Part shown: piece by piece, positions 9,697-18,003 of the stretch
How the letters are laid out: each line of letters starts with the position of its first letter
How positions within the stretch are numbered: position 1 is the stretch's first letter
Source of the DNA: DASSKA01 sp963839365
GTDB lineage: Bacteria; Actinomycetota; Actinomycetes; Propionibacteriales; Nocardioidaceae
Assembly: GCA_963839365.1 (NCBI GenBank)
Contig: CAWIUT010000010.1
Span: forward strand, 62,001-126,000
Reading direction: 5' to 3'
DNA: 64,000 nt
Notes under the pieces: generated by a model
What the model was told of the DNA's origin: nothing
The model's input: only the letters and a program-made list of their open reading frames with translations
Databases searched by the model: none
Position numbers and translations under genes: made by a program

Positions 9697-11399
9697 CCCC
9701 CCCGGTCACCCCGGGGCACTGGTTCGCCGCGGTCGCCCCGGTGCTGGCCCTGTTCGGGCTGGTCACCAGTGGCCGGGTGAAGACCAAGACCGCATCGGTA
9801 CTGGTCGCCGTCCTGACCGCGCTGCTCGCCCTCGCGGTGTTCCGCGCGGGCGGACCCACCCTCGGCGTGGCGTTCGGGAAGGGGCTGTGGCTGGGCGCCT
9901 GGATCCTGTGCGTGGTCTTCCCGGCGATGCTGCTCTACCGGATCGCCGAGCGCGGTGGCCTGGATCGGATCGGCGGCCTGTTCCAGCACCTGTTCCCCAA
10001 CCGCAGCGAGAACCTGCTCGTGCTGGCCTGGCTGCTGCCGTCGTTCGTGCAGGGCGTGGCCGGGTTCGGCACCCCGATCGCGGTGGCCGCGCCGCTGCTG
10101 GTGGCCTCGGGCTGGCGACGGGAGAAGGCGGTGGCCTACCCGCTGGTCGGCTACCACTGGTCGGTCACCTTCGGGTCGATGGGCTCTTCCTACTACATGG
10201 CGGAGCTGACCGCGCACCTGTCCCCGGCCGCCGGTGTGGCCTTCGCCCACCACGCCGCGCTGCTGCTCGGCGTGAACTGCCTGGTGGCCGGCGGCCTGGT
10301 GCTGGTCTTCGACGGGGGGCTCGCCGGGCTGCGGGACGGACTGCCGCTGCTGCTCGTCGCCGGGCTTCCGATGGCTGCCACCCTCTACGGGGTCACCTCG
10401 GTGGTGCCGGCGGTCGGCTCGGTGGCCGCCGGCGCGGTCGGGTTCGCGTGCGCGCTGGTGCTCTCGGCGCTCACCCGGCGGCGTCGTACCGCCGCGCCGG
10501 TGGTCGACGGGCGGGCGGCGGTGGCCGAGGAGCGAGCGCAGCAGTGGTCTCCACCGGCTGGAATCCACCGGCTCTCCGCGGACGGGCCTTCCACGTCCGG
10601 CTCGGGCACCGCAGCGGCGGTGACCACCGCGGAACGTGACCCCGGGGCCGGGGAGTCCCGCCGCCGGGCGGTGTGGCTGGTCTCGCCGTACCTCTACCTG
10701 CTCGGCACCGCGCTGCTGGTGCTGCTCATCCCACCGTCGCGGGCCTGGGCGGACCATCACCTGGCCTGGGGGCCGAGCTTCCCGGGGACCTCGACCGGGC
10801 TGGGCTGGCACGCGCCCGCGGTGTCCGGCTACACCCCGCTGAAGCTGCTCACCCACCCGGGCACCTACCTGCTGCTGGCCTGCGTGCTCGGCTACCTGAC
10901 CTACCGGGCGGTGGGGCTCTGGCACCGCCGCCCGGCGGGGGAGCTGGCCCGGGCCTGGTTCTCCTCGGTGCAGTCCACCTCGGTGAGCATCCTGGCGCTG
11001 GCCTGCGCCACCACGGTGATGATCGACTCCGGGATGATCTCGACGCTCGCCCGAGGTGCGGTCGGAGCCACCGGGTCGGCCTACCCGGCGCTGTCCGGCC
11101 TGATCGGGGGACTGGGCTCGTTCCTCACCGGGTCCACCACGTCCTCCAACGCGCTGCTGGCCTCGCTGCAGGCCGAGGTGGCCGGGCTGCTGCACGTGCC
11201 GGCCACCTGGCTGCTGGCCGCGCAGACCGCGGGCGCGAACGTCGGGAACAGCGTGGCGCCGGTGGTGGTGCTGATCGGCATCAGCGCGGTCGGCGGGAAG
11301 TTCAGCCCGCAGGCGGTGCTGCGCACGGTGCTGCTCGCCGCCGCGGTGCTGATGGTGCTGGTCACCGCGCTCACCCTCGCGTTCGTCATGCTGGCCTGA
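9693..11399 (+). CDS. L-lactate permease (LctP/LldP) family transporter
   Basis: A membrane carrier of 568 residues with a dozen or more hydrophobic segments. The family motif FVQGVAGFGTPIAVAAPLL is clear, followed by GYHWSVTFGSMGSSYY; the second half has LIGGLGSFLTGSTTSSNALL and ANVGNSVAPVVVL, the repeat typical of LctP. A hydrophilic loop (about 255-320) interrupts the middle. GTG 9693 overlaps the GntR stop. By family it moves lactate, glycolate or similar 2-hydroxy acids with protons. Its place after a peptide importer and hydrolase suggests uptake or release of a hydroxy acid linked to the same metabolism; this is inference. Confidence 0.88.
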   Translation: MTPPVTPGHWFAAVAPVLALFGLVTSGRVKTKTASVLVAVLTALLALAVFRAGGPTLGVAFGKGLWLGAWILCVVFPAMLLYRIAERGGLDRIGGLFQHLFPNRSENLLVLAWLLPSFVQGVAGFGTPIAVAAPLLVASGWRREKAVAYPLVGYHWSVTFGSMGSSYYMAELTAHLSPAAGVAFAHHAALLLGVNCLVAGGLVLVFDGGLAGLRDGLPLLLVAGLPMAATLYGVTSVVPAVGSVAAGAVGFACALVLSALTRRRRTAAPVVDGRAAVAEERAQQWSPPAGIHRLSADGPSTSGSGTAAAVTTAERDPGAGESRRRAVWLVSPYLYLLGTALLVLLIPPSRAWADHHLAWGPSFPGTSTGLGWHAPAVSGYTPLKLLTHPGTYLLLACVLGYLTYRAVGLWHRRPAGELARAWFSSVQSTSVSILALACATTVMIDSGMISTLARGAVGATGSAYPALSGLIGGLGSFLTGSTTSSNALLASLQAEVAGLLHVPATWLLAAQTAGANVGNSVAPVVVLIGISAVGGKFSPQAVLRTVLLAAAVLMVLVTALTLAFVMLA

Positions 11400-11574
11400 C
11401 AGCCGCCTCCGCCTCCGAGGGCCGGCAGGTCCGGGACCACCGGTCCTGGACGTAGTACTCATGACCCTCGACTGGGGGACAGTCGTCGGGCAGCGTTGCC
11501 ACAAAGGAGCACCGGCGCCCGACGACGTTGGCCGGACTCCGGGGCTCGCCCTTCTCGGGTCCTGGGAGGTAGCC

Positions 11575-11943
11575 ATGCTGGCTTTGGTGTTGGCGCTGTT
11601 CGGTGTCGCGGTCGTGACCTGGGCTCTCATGTGGGAGCTGCGCAGAGTCACCTTCGACGAAGCCCGCGAGGAGGCCCGGCTCCGGCAGCCCGCCTCGTCC
11701 ACGCTGTCCTACGCCGTCCCCGACGGCCAGGACCCGGTGGTGCTGACCGCGGCGCTGTCCCGTGCCGGGTTCACCTCGTTGGGCGTGCTGCAGAACGGTC
11801 TGGAACGGCTGCTCATCGACTGTCCGTCCGCGGACCAGCGGGCACTCGTGCGCAGCATCATCGAGCACGTGCGCCGTACCGGCTTCCAGGGCGCCGATAT
11901 GGTGGTCACCCACGTGCGCTTCGACGACGAGGTGACGCACTGA
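11575..11943 (+). CDS. Small membrane-anchored hypothetical protein
   Basis: 122 residues. The first 22 form one transmembrane helix (MLALVLALFGVAVVTWAL), followed by a charged segment and a compact soluble region with a probable alpha/beta fold (VVLTAALSRAGF, LLIDCP, VRSIIEHVR). ATG 11575 is chosen because a strong GGGAGG lies 6 bases upstream; longer in-frame starts back to 11461 lack such a site. I do not recognise the family. It stands between the permease and the phosphatase gene with gaps of 175 and about 155 bases, so it may be transcribed alone. Confidence 0.6.
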   Translation: MLALVLALFGVAVVTWALMWELRRVTFDEAREEARLRQPASSTLSYAVPDGQDPVVLTAALSRAGFTSLGVLQNGLERLLIDCPSADQRALVRSIIEHVRRTGFQGADMVVTHVRFDDEVTH

Positions 11944-12098
11944 GCCGTCCCGGCTCCTCGCGACGCGCGGGTGGCCGCAGCGGCGATGCCTCACCCGCCG
12001 CAAACGCCCGACTCGCTACGATTTTGCCTCGATAGCGAGCGGTGGTGCGCTCTCGGGCTGCCGCGCGACCGAAGGAGCCAGACAAGGAGCCCAGGCAC

Positions 12099-14267
12099 GT
12101 GGATCGCATCCTTGCAGATCTGCACGTCTTCGTCGGCATGACCGAGGCGATCAACTCCAACCTCGACCTGCGCCGCGTCCTGCAGGCGGTCACCGATGCG
12201 GGCACCCGGCTCTCCGGGGCGCAGTTCGGGGCCTTTTTCTACACCGCCCGGCACCCGGACGGTGAGGTGTCGCCGTTCCACGTGCTCTCGGGCATCGGCG
12301 CCGATGCCTTCGAGGGGGTGCCCGCCCCCCGGCTGGCCCGGCTGCTCGAGCCCACCAGCAGCGGCTCCGGCACCCTGCGGGTCGCCGACGTCACGTCCGA
12401 CCCGCGGGTGGCCCTTCCGGCCGGGCACCTGCCGCTGCGCAGCTACCTGGCCACGGCGGTGGTGTCCCGGACCGGTGAGGTGATCGGGGCACTGCTGTTC
12501 GGGCACGCTGACCCGGGCGTGTTCGACCAGCGCAGTGAGGACGTGGTGCGGCTGATCGCCACGCAGGCGTCGGTCGCGGTCGAGAACGCCCGGCTCTTCG
12601 AGGCCGAGCAGCTCGCCCGGCAGGAGGCCGAGAGCGCCGTGGACCGGCTCTCGCTGCTGCAGACCATCACCTCCCGGCTGGCCGACGCGCTCACCCAGCG
12701 AGCCGCGCTCGACGCAGTGGTCGACGCGCTCGCTCCGCTGGGGGCGGACCGGATCGGGGTGTACCTGAGGGAGAACGACGTGTTCCGTGCCGTCGCCCGG
12801 ACCGGGACGTCACCAGAACCCGGACGCGCCGGACCCACGCTGATGCGCACCCTCCGGGCCGACTGGCCCTCACCGATGGCCACCGCCACCGAACGGTGTG
12901 CGCCGGTGATGCTGCGGTCCGCCGAGGAGCTGCGCGCGGACTACCCCGAGCTGGCCATGAGCCGGCGCGGCATCGAGGCGAGCATCTCGGTCCCGTTGAT
13001 GATCGGGGACAGTGCGCTCGGCGTGCTGCTGCTGGCCTGGGACCGGCCCCGGGACTTCCCCCAGCCCGAGGTGGAGATGCTCGGCGCGGCCGCCCGACAG
13101 CTCGCCTCCGCGCTCGAGCGGTCACGGCTCTCCGAGGCGGAGCGCGCGGCCCAGGAGCGGCTCGCCGAGGGCGCGGCGCAGGCGATCAAGGTCTCCCAGA
13201 CCCTGCAGCGCTCGCTGCTGCCGATGAGCCTGCCGAAGATCGAGTCGCTGGACGTGGCCGTCCGCTACCTGCCCGGCACCGCGGGCGCCGAGGTCGGCGG
13301 CGACTGGTACGACCTGATCATCGCCCCGGACGGGGTCGGGGTGCTCGTGGTCGGCGACGTACAGGGGCACAGCATCGGCGCGGCCGCGGTGATGGGCCAG
13401 CTGCGCACGGCGCTGCACGCCTACCTCGCCGAGGGGCACGAGCCGCACGTCGCGGTGGCCCGGGTGAACCGGGTGATGACCGCGCTGGACGCGCACGTGC
13501 TGGCCACCTGCTGCCTGATCGCGCTGGACCCGGTGTCCGGCGACGCGCGGATCGTCCGCGCCGGGCACCCGCTGCCGCTGCTGCGCCGGGCCGACGGGTC
13601 GGTGCAGGAGATCGCCGCCGAGGGCGGCCTGCCGCTCGGGGTGCTCGACGACGCGGAGTGGCCGACCACCACCCTGCGGCTGGAGGCCGGCGACCGGCTG
13701 CTGCTCTACACCGACGGGCTCGTCGAGCATCCCGGCGACGACGTGTCCACCGGGGTGCTTGCGCTGATGAGGGCCACCCAGGCGGCCGAGTCCGAGAACG
13801 GCGACACCGACGCGGACGCGATCCTGGCCTCGCTGGGCACCGAACGCCGCGACGACGTGGCGCTGGTGGTCTGCGACTACTCCGGCCCCTCCGACGCCTG
13901 GCGCTCGGCCACCTTGTCGGTGGAGGACGTGGACGCGGTGTTCCGAGCCCGGCAGTTCACCCGGCACACCCTGCGGCTGTGGAAGCTCCCGCAGCTGGAG
14001 GAGACCGTCACCCTGCTGGTCAGCGAGATGGTCACCAACGCGCTGGTGCACACCGGCGGCACCGCGACCCTGGAGCTGCGCCGCGACGAGAACCAGGTCC
14101 GGGTGCTGGTCACCGACGCGCACACCCGGGTGCCTCGGCCCCGGCACGTGGACATCGACGCGACCGGGGGCCGCGGCCTGCTGCTCGTCGAGTCGCTGGC
14201 CGAGGAGTGGGGCGTGGAGCCCTCCGGCGGCGGCAAGACGGTCTGGGCCGCGGTCACCTCCGGTTAG
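12099..14267 (+). CDS. Multidomain PP2C (SpoIIE/RsbU-type) serine phosphatase with two GAF domains and a C-terminal HATPase domain
   Basis: About 722 residues. Domain order: GAF 1 (about 8-150, QFGAFFYTARHPDG, VIGALLFGHADPG), coiled linker, GAF 2 (about 185-345), PP2C/SpoIIE phosphatase (about 375-590; metal-binding GGDWYD, VGDVQGHSIGAAAVMGQLR, GHPLPLL, LLLYTDGLVE) and an RsbW-like histidine-kinase ATPase domain (about 600-720; SEMVTNALVHTGG as N-box, GGRGLLLVESLAEEWG as G-box). GTG 12099 has AAGGAG 9 bases upstream; an in-frame GTG at 12042 would add 19 residues. By family it senses a small ligand through GAF and sets the phosphorylation state of a STAS antagonist, controlling a sigma factor. 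Confidence 0.92.
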   Translation: MDRILADLHVFVGMTEAINSNLDLRRVLQAVTDAGTRLSGAQFGAFFYTARHPDGEVSPFHVLSGIGADAFEGVPAPRLARLLEPTSSGSGTLRVADVTSDPRVALPAGHLPLRSYLATAVVSRTGEVIGALLFGHADPGVFDQRSEDVVRLIATQASVAVENARLFEAEQLARQEAESAVDRLSLLQTITSRLADALTQRAALDAVVDALAPLGADRIGVYLRENDVFRAVARTGTSPEPGRAGPTLMRTLRADWPSPMATATERCAPVMLRSAEELRADYPELAMSRRGIEASISVPLMIGDSALGVLLLAWDRPRDFPQPEVEMLGAAARQLASALERSRLSEAERAAQERLAEGAAQAIKVSQTLQRSLLPMSLPKIESLDVAVRYLPGTAGAEVGGDWYDLIIAPDGVGVLVVGDVQGHSIGAAAVMGQLRTALHAYLAEGHEPHVAVARVNRVMTALDAHVLATCCLIALDPVSGDARIVRAGHPLPLLRRADGSVQEIAAEGGLPLGVLDDAEWPTTTLRLEAGDRLLLYTDGLVEHPGDDVSTGVLALMRATQAAESENGDTDADAILASLGTERRDDVALVVCDYSGPSDAWRSATLSVEDVDAVFRARQFTRHTLRLWKLPQLEETVTLLVSEMVTNALVHTGGTATLELRRDENQVRVLVTDAHTRVPRPRHVDIDATGGRGLLLVESLAEEWGVEPSGGGKTVWAAVTSG

Positions 14268-14308
14268 CGACCGCACCGGGTCGGCCGGCGCAGTTTCCTA
14301 TACCTATT

Positions 14309-14327
14309 AGGGACTTCTATAGTCCCT
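14309..14327. promoter_or_regulatory. Inverted repeat upstream of the TetR gene, probable autoregulatory operator
   Basis: Two 7-base arms, AGGGACT (14309-14315) and AGTCCCT (14321-14327), are separated by TCTAT. The AT-rich stretch around it (TATACC, CTATAG) is unusual for this GC-rich window and looks like a -10 region. The palindrome lies 20 bases before ATG 14347 of a TetR-type regulator, the usual place for TetR autorepression. Binding by this protein is inferred, not shown. Confidence 0.55.
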
Positions 14328-14346
14328 TATGGGAAGGGGGTCGGGC

Positions 14347-14923
14347 ATGGCGCGGGCAGGGCTGACCACGGCGAGCCTCGTCCGGGCGGGGGCTGAGCTG
14401 GCCGACGAGGCCGGTTTCGACCAGGTGACCGTCTCGGCGCTGGCCAGGCGGTTCGACGTCAAGGTCGCGAGCCTGTACTGGCACCTGGAGAGCTCGCACC
14501 ACCTGAAGACGAAGATCGCCCTGCTGGCCCTCGAGGAGCTCGCCGACCAGGCCGCGGCCGCGCTGGCCGGACGAGCCGGCAAGGACGCGCTGAGCGCCCT
14601 GGCGAACGTCTACCGGGACTATGCCCGCGAGCACCCGGCCGCTACGCGGCCGCGCAGCTGCGGCTCGAGCCGGACACGGCGGCAGCCAGCGCGGACGTCC
14701 GGCACGCCGAGCTGACCCGGGCGGTCCTCCGCGGCTACGACCTGGAGGAGCCGGACCAGACCCACGCGGTCCGGCTGCTCGGCAGCCTCTTCCGCGGCTA
14801 CGTGGGCCTGGAGATGGGTGGGGGGTCGACCACAGCGCCCCCGACTCCCAGGAGACCTGGTCGCGGGTCCTGGACGCCCTCGACGCGCTGCTGCGGAGCT
14901 GGCCGGCGCCACCGGCGCCGTGA
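14347..14923 (+). pseudogene. TetR-family regulator, broken by two single-base losses
   Basis: The N-terminal helix-turn-helix is intact (LTTASLVRAGAELADEAGFDQVTVSALARRFDVKVASLYWHL). Near 14640 the frame must shift by one base to continue as YAAAQLRLEPDTAAASADVRHAELTRAVLRGYD. Near 14826, after a run of six G, it must shift again to continue as FDHSAPDSQETWSRVLDALDALL and end at 14923. Restoring one base at each place rebuilds a full TetR protein of about 192 residues with a WHG-type C-terminal domain. Either this is recent gene decay or the sequence has base-calling errors; the neighbouring gene has two similar lesions, which favours error. ATG 14347 follows GGGAAGGGGG. Confidence 0.75.
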
Positions 14924-14975
14924 CCGCACCCCGCTGCACACCAAGCCGTGCCCCCACGACCAGAAGGCGGAGAAG

Positions 14976-16158
14976 GTGCCCACCCAAGACGACTGGATCC
15001 GCACGCCCATCACGGCGGACCTCCTGCGCGGCGCGCTGGAGCTGGAGCACACCGGACGCGGTGTGCTGCCGCACCGGCTCCCCGCCTGGGCGCGCGCCCA
15101 GTGCGCCGACCCGCAGCTCGCCATGGCGGAGTCCCAGCCCGCCGGGGTGCGGCTGGCGCTGCGCACCCGAGCCACCGCGCTCGAGCTCGACGCGCTGCCC
15201 ACCAAACGCATCTACGAAGGCGCCCCGGCTCGCCCCGACGGCCTCTACGACCTGCTCGTCGACGGACGCCTTGTCGACCAGGCCGGCGTGTCGGGCGGTG
15301 ACACCGTGCGCATCGACATGTCCACCGGTGCCGCAGAGCACCGGCCCGCCCGGTGGGGACCCTCCGCTTCTCCGGCCTTCCCGACCGGATGAAGGATGTC
15401 GAGATCTGGTTGCCCCACAACGAGACCACCGAGCTCGTCGCCCTGCGCAGCAACACGCCCGTCGAACCGCTGGCGGACCCGGGACTCCCACGGTGGCTGC
15501 ACCACGGCAGCTCGATCAGCCACGGCTCCGACGCCGCCAGCCCCAGCACCACCTGGCCCGCGCTGGCCGCCTCCCTCGGCGACGTCGACCTGGTCAACCT
15601 CGGCCTCGGCGGCAGCGCCCTGCTGGATCCGTGCACCGCCCGGGTGATGCGGGACACCCCCGCAGACCTGGTCAGCCTCAAGATCGGGATCAACCTGGTG
15701 AACACCGACCTGATGCGGCTGCGCGCGTTCACCCCGGCGGTGCACGGCTTTCTCGACCCCATCCGGGACGGGCACCCCACCACCCCGCTGCTGGTCGTCT
15801 CCCCCTCCACTGCGCCATCCACGAGGACACCTCCGGCCCCAGCGTCGCGGACCTGGCCGCCCTCGGCGCAGGACGGCTCCGGTTCCGGGCCGCGGAGAGC
15901 GCCGGCGGGCAGGAGGCCGGGAAGCTCACCTTGCGGGTCATCCGGGACGAGCTGGACCGCATCGTGCGCGAGCGGAGGGCCCACGACCCGCACCTGGGCT
16001 ACCTCGACGGACGCGACCTCTACGGCGAGGCGGACTTCGACGAGCTGCCGTTGCCGGACCAGCTGCACCCGGACGCGGCGACCCACCGTCGCATCGGCGA
16101 GCGGTTCGCCCGGCTCGCGTTCGGGGACCGCGGCCCGCTCCGCCTCGCGAGCGCCTGA
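14976..16158 (+). pseudogene. SGNH/GDSL-type hydrolase, broken by two single-base losses
   Basis: Read through two -1 lesions, this is one protein of about 395 residues. An N-terminal beta-rich domain (WIRTPITADLLRGALELEHT to TLRFSGLPDRMKDVEIWLPHN) precedes an SGNH hydrolase domain. Block I is LHHGSSISHGSDA with the nucleophile Ser, block II NLGLGGSALLDP, block III KIGIN, and block V DQLHPDAATHRRIGERFA holds the catalytic Asp and His. The first shift is near 15346 (a C/G run; one G appears lost); the second is near 15800 (a C run, where LVVSP should continue into CAIHEDTSGPSVAD). GTG 14976 has GGCGGAG upstream. Every catalytic block is preserved, so the damage is very recent or a sequencing artefact. 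Confidence 0.75.
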
Positions 16159-16478
16159 GGCATCGCGTCCCACGTCGCCCGGGTCCGCGAACCTGCTGGC
16201 CTGGGGGTCGGCTCGCGGTCGCTGCGACGTCACCTCCGGACCGCCCGCCTGCAGGGTGGACCGCTGGCCCGGCCGGGGCATTTACCTCCCGCCGGCCCAT
16301 GCCGATGCTTACCTGTGAGCGCGACACCCGGCGGCCGAGTCGCAGACAAGAGTGGGCCTTACCGAGTTTCACCGGAGGGGCGTCCCTAAGCCGGAAGCAG
16401 AGAGCGACTGGACTCGCCCACCGCCGTCCGGAGACCCGCTCGCCGGACGACCGTGCGCCGGGCACGGCCTCGGCCGGT
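16159..16478. other. Convergent intergenic region with a possible folded element
   Basis: 320 bases separate the SGNH hydrolase from the leftward glycosidase-like gene. I find no convincing coding frame. At about 16352-16420 a GTGGGC arm can pair with GCCCAC about 60 bases later, enclosing a nested CCGG-GGG...CCC-CCGG hairpin, so a structured RNA or a shared terminator is possible. No U-tract follows on either strand. Confidence 0.4.
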
Positions 16479-17858
16479 TCAGGTCGTGCGCATCACCAGC
16501 ACGTCCCCGTGCCCGCCGTACCCCAGCGTCTCCTCGGCGTAACCGGTGCCGTCGAAGGTGACCAGCAGGTCCCCACCGCCGGGGAGCGGCACGGTCTGCG
16601 GGTGCGGGATGTTGGTCGGGTACGGCGCGTCCAGCCGGCCGAGCCGGCGCATGTCGAGGTCGAACACCGGGTAGTCGCGGGCCGCCCCGTCGCTGGCCGG
16701 CAGCCACCAGTCGTCGCCGCGCCGGGTGAGGATCGGGCCCTCGCACTGGGTCAGCCCACCTGCCGCGGCGCGCATCCGCAGCCCCCGATGCCAGTCCGCG
16801 TGCCAGTCCTCGTGCGGCTGCCGGTGGTGGGTCGGTCCGGCGGCCAGTGCGGGGTGGAACCGGAACGGCCGCTGCGACGCGCTCTCCACGAAGCTGACGT
16901 GCCACCGGCCGTCGATGCGGGCCAGGCCGGGGTCCCAGGTGGCGTGCCGGGTGGGCAGCGGCAGCGACCGGGTGCGCAGCCGGTGCACGCCGGTGAGCAG
17001 GTCGGCCCGGCTCTGGGTGTGCCGGACGTGCACGCTGCCGGGCCGGTAGTCGCCCCAGGCGCTGGTCAGCACGATCCACCGGTCGCCGTCGCGGACCAGG
17101 TGGCCGGCGTGGTCCCCGAGCAGCAGCCCGTCGCGCTCGGTGTAGACCTGGGCGGTCTGCTCCAGGTGGGTCGGGTCGCCCGGGTCCAGCGCGAACACGC
17201 CCCAGTGCGCCTGCCGGAACCCGCCCAGCCCGGCACAGGTCCAGGTGAGGAACAGTCGGCCGTCGCGCTCGTAGGGCCGGCCGTCGGCGTGGGTGACCAG
17301 GTGCGGGTCGCGCAGCCCGGCCATCCCGAACGGGCCGGCGCTCACGTGCGTGCCCTCCGGGGCCTGCCAGGCGTAGCGGAAGCGGTGCAGGACCTCCGGG
17401 CGGCGCAGGTCCGGGGCACCGACCGGCCGGTTCAGCCGGGAGGTGGTCCGGCGGCGGGCGGTGAGCGCCGCTCGCCAGCCGGTGTGCGTGTGGGGGCCGC
17501 CGCCGGGCACGTCGGGCCCGCCAGGGGGCGTGTCGTCGACCAGCGCGGTGACCTGGTTCTCGCACAGCACGAAGGCCACCCTTGCCGGCCGGCCGACCTC
17601 GGCGGTCCGGAGGGTGCGGGTGCGGCCGGTGCGTCGTACCTCCAGGGCGAGGCGACCGTCGCGCAGCGCCACGCCCACCCAGTCGCCGTCGGGCGTGCCC
17701 AACCCGGCGCGGGCGGTGCCGGTAGCGGCCGGCTCGAGCTGCACCGCCGCGAACGGCGCCACCGGACCGCTGTCCGCCAGGGCCGGCTGCCCGTCCGCGG
17801 TGGCGTCCACCTGCGCGAAGCCCGGCGCGACGACCTGGAACGGCCGGAAGCGCGCCAC
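16479..17858 (-). CDS. Glycosidase-like beta-propeller protein (GH43/GH32-type fold, family uncertain)
   Basis: 459 residues without a signal peptide. A jelly-roll-like N-terminal part (about 1-120: VGVALRDGRLALEVRRTGR) precedes a region with repeated W- and DP-containing blades: GPFGMAGLRDPHLVTHADGR, RLFLTWTCAGLGG, DRWIVLTSAWGDYRPG, ATWDPGLARIDGRWHVSFVES, CEGPILTRRGDDWWLPAS. LRDPHL, TWDPG and the late E resemble the Asp/Asp/Glu layout of five-bladed GH43/GH32/GH68 propellers, but I cannot assign catalytic residues with certainty. GTG 17858 is used; the best ribosome-binding motif (GGAGG near 17894) would suit a start nearer 17885, where there is no standard start codon. It ends convergent with the SGNH hydrolase. 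Confidence 0.65.
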   Translation of the reverse strand: MARFRPFQVVAPGFAQVDATADGQPALADSGPVAPFAAVQLEPAATGTARAGLGTPDGDWVGVALRDGRLALEVRRTGRTRTLRTAEVGRPARVAFVLCENQVTALVDDTPPGGPDVPGGGPHTHTGWRAALTARRRTTSRLNRPVGAPDLRRPEVLHRFRYAWQAPEGTHVSAGPFGMAGLRDPHLVTHADGRPYERDGRLFLTWTCAGLGGFRQAHWGVFALDPGDPTHLEQTAQVYTERDGLLLGDHAGHLVRDGDRWIVLTSAWGDYRPGSVHVRHTQSRADLLTGVHRLRTRSLPLPTRHATWDPGLARIDGRWHVSFVESASQRPFRFHPALAAGPTHHRQPHEDWHADWHRGLRMRAAAGGLTQCEGPILTRRGDDWWLPASDGAARDYPVFDLDMRRLGRLDAPYPTNIPHPQTVPLPGGGDLLVTFDGTGYAEETLGYGGHGDVLVMRTT

Positions 17859-18003
17859 CTGGGCGAACCTGAGGTCGAGGATGTCGGCACCTCCTGTCGC
17901 AGCGACTGTCGACCACAGTCGTCGCCCATGACGCTACTGTCCTTTCGCTGCTGGCCAGGTGCCGGGAAGCTCGTCCGGTGCGTCCGGTGGGGTGCGCCTC
18001 CGG

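Noticed and set aside
16350..16422. RNase P RNA or tRNA-like element
   Set aside because: The string GGTGAAACTCGGTAAG on the minus strand recalls a piece of RNase P RNA, but the element is far too short and lacks the other conserved regions; no T-loop or anticodon arm is present.
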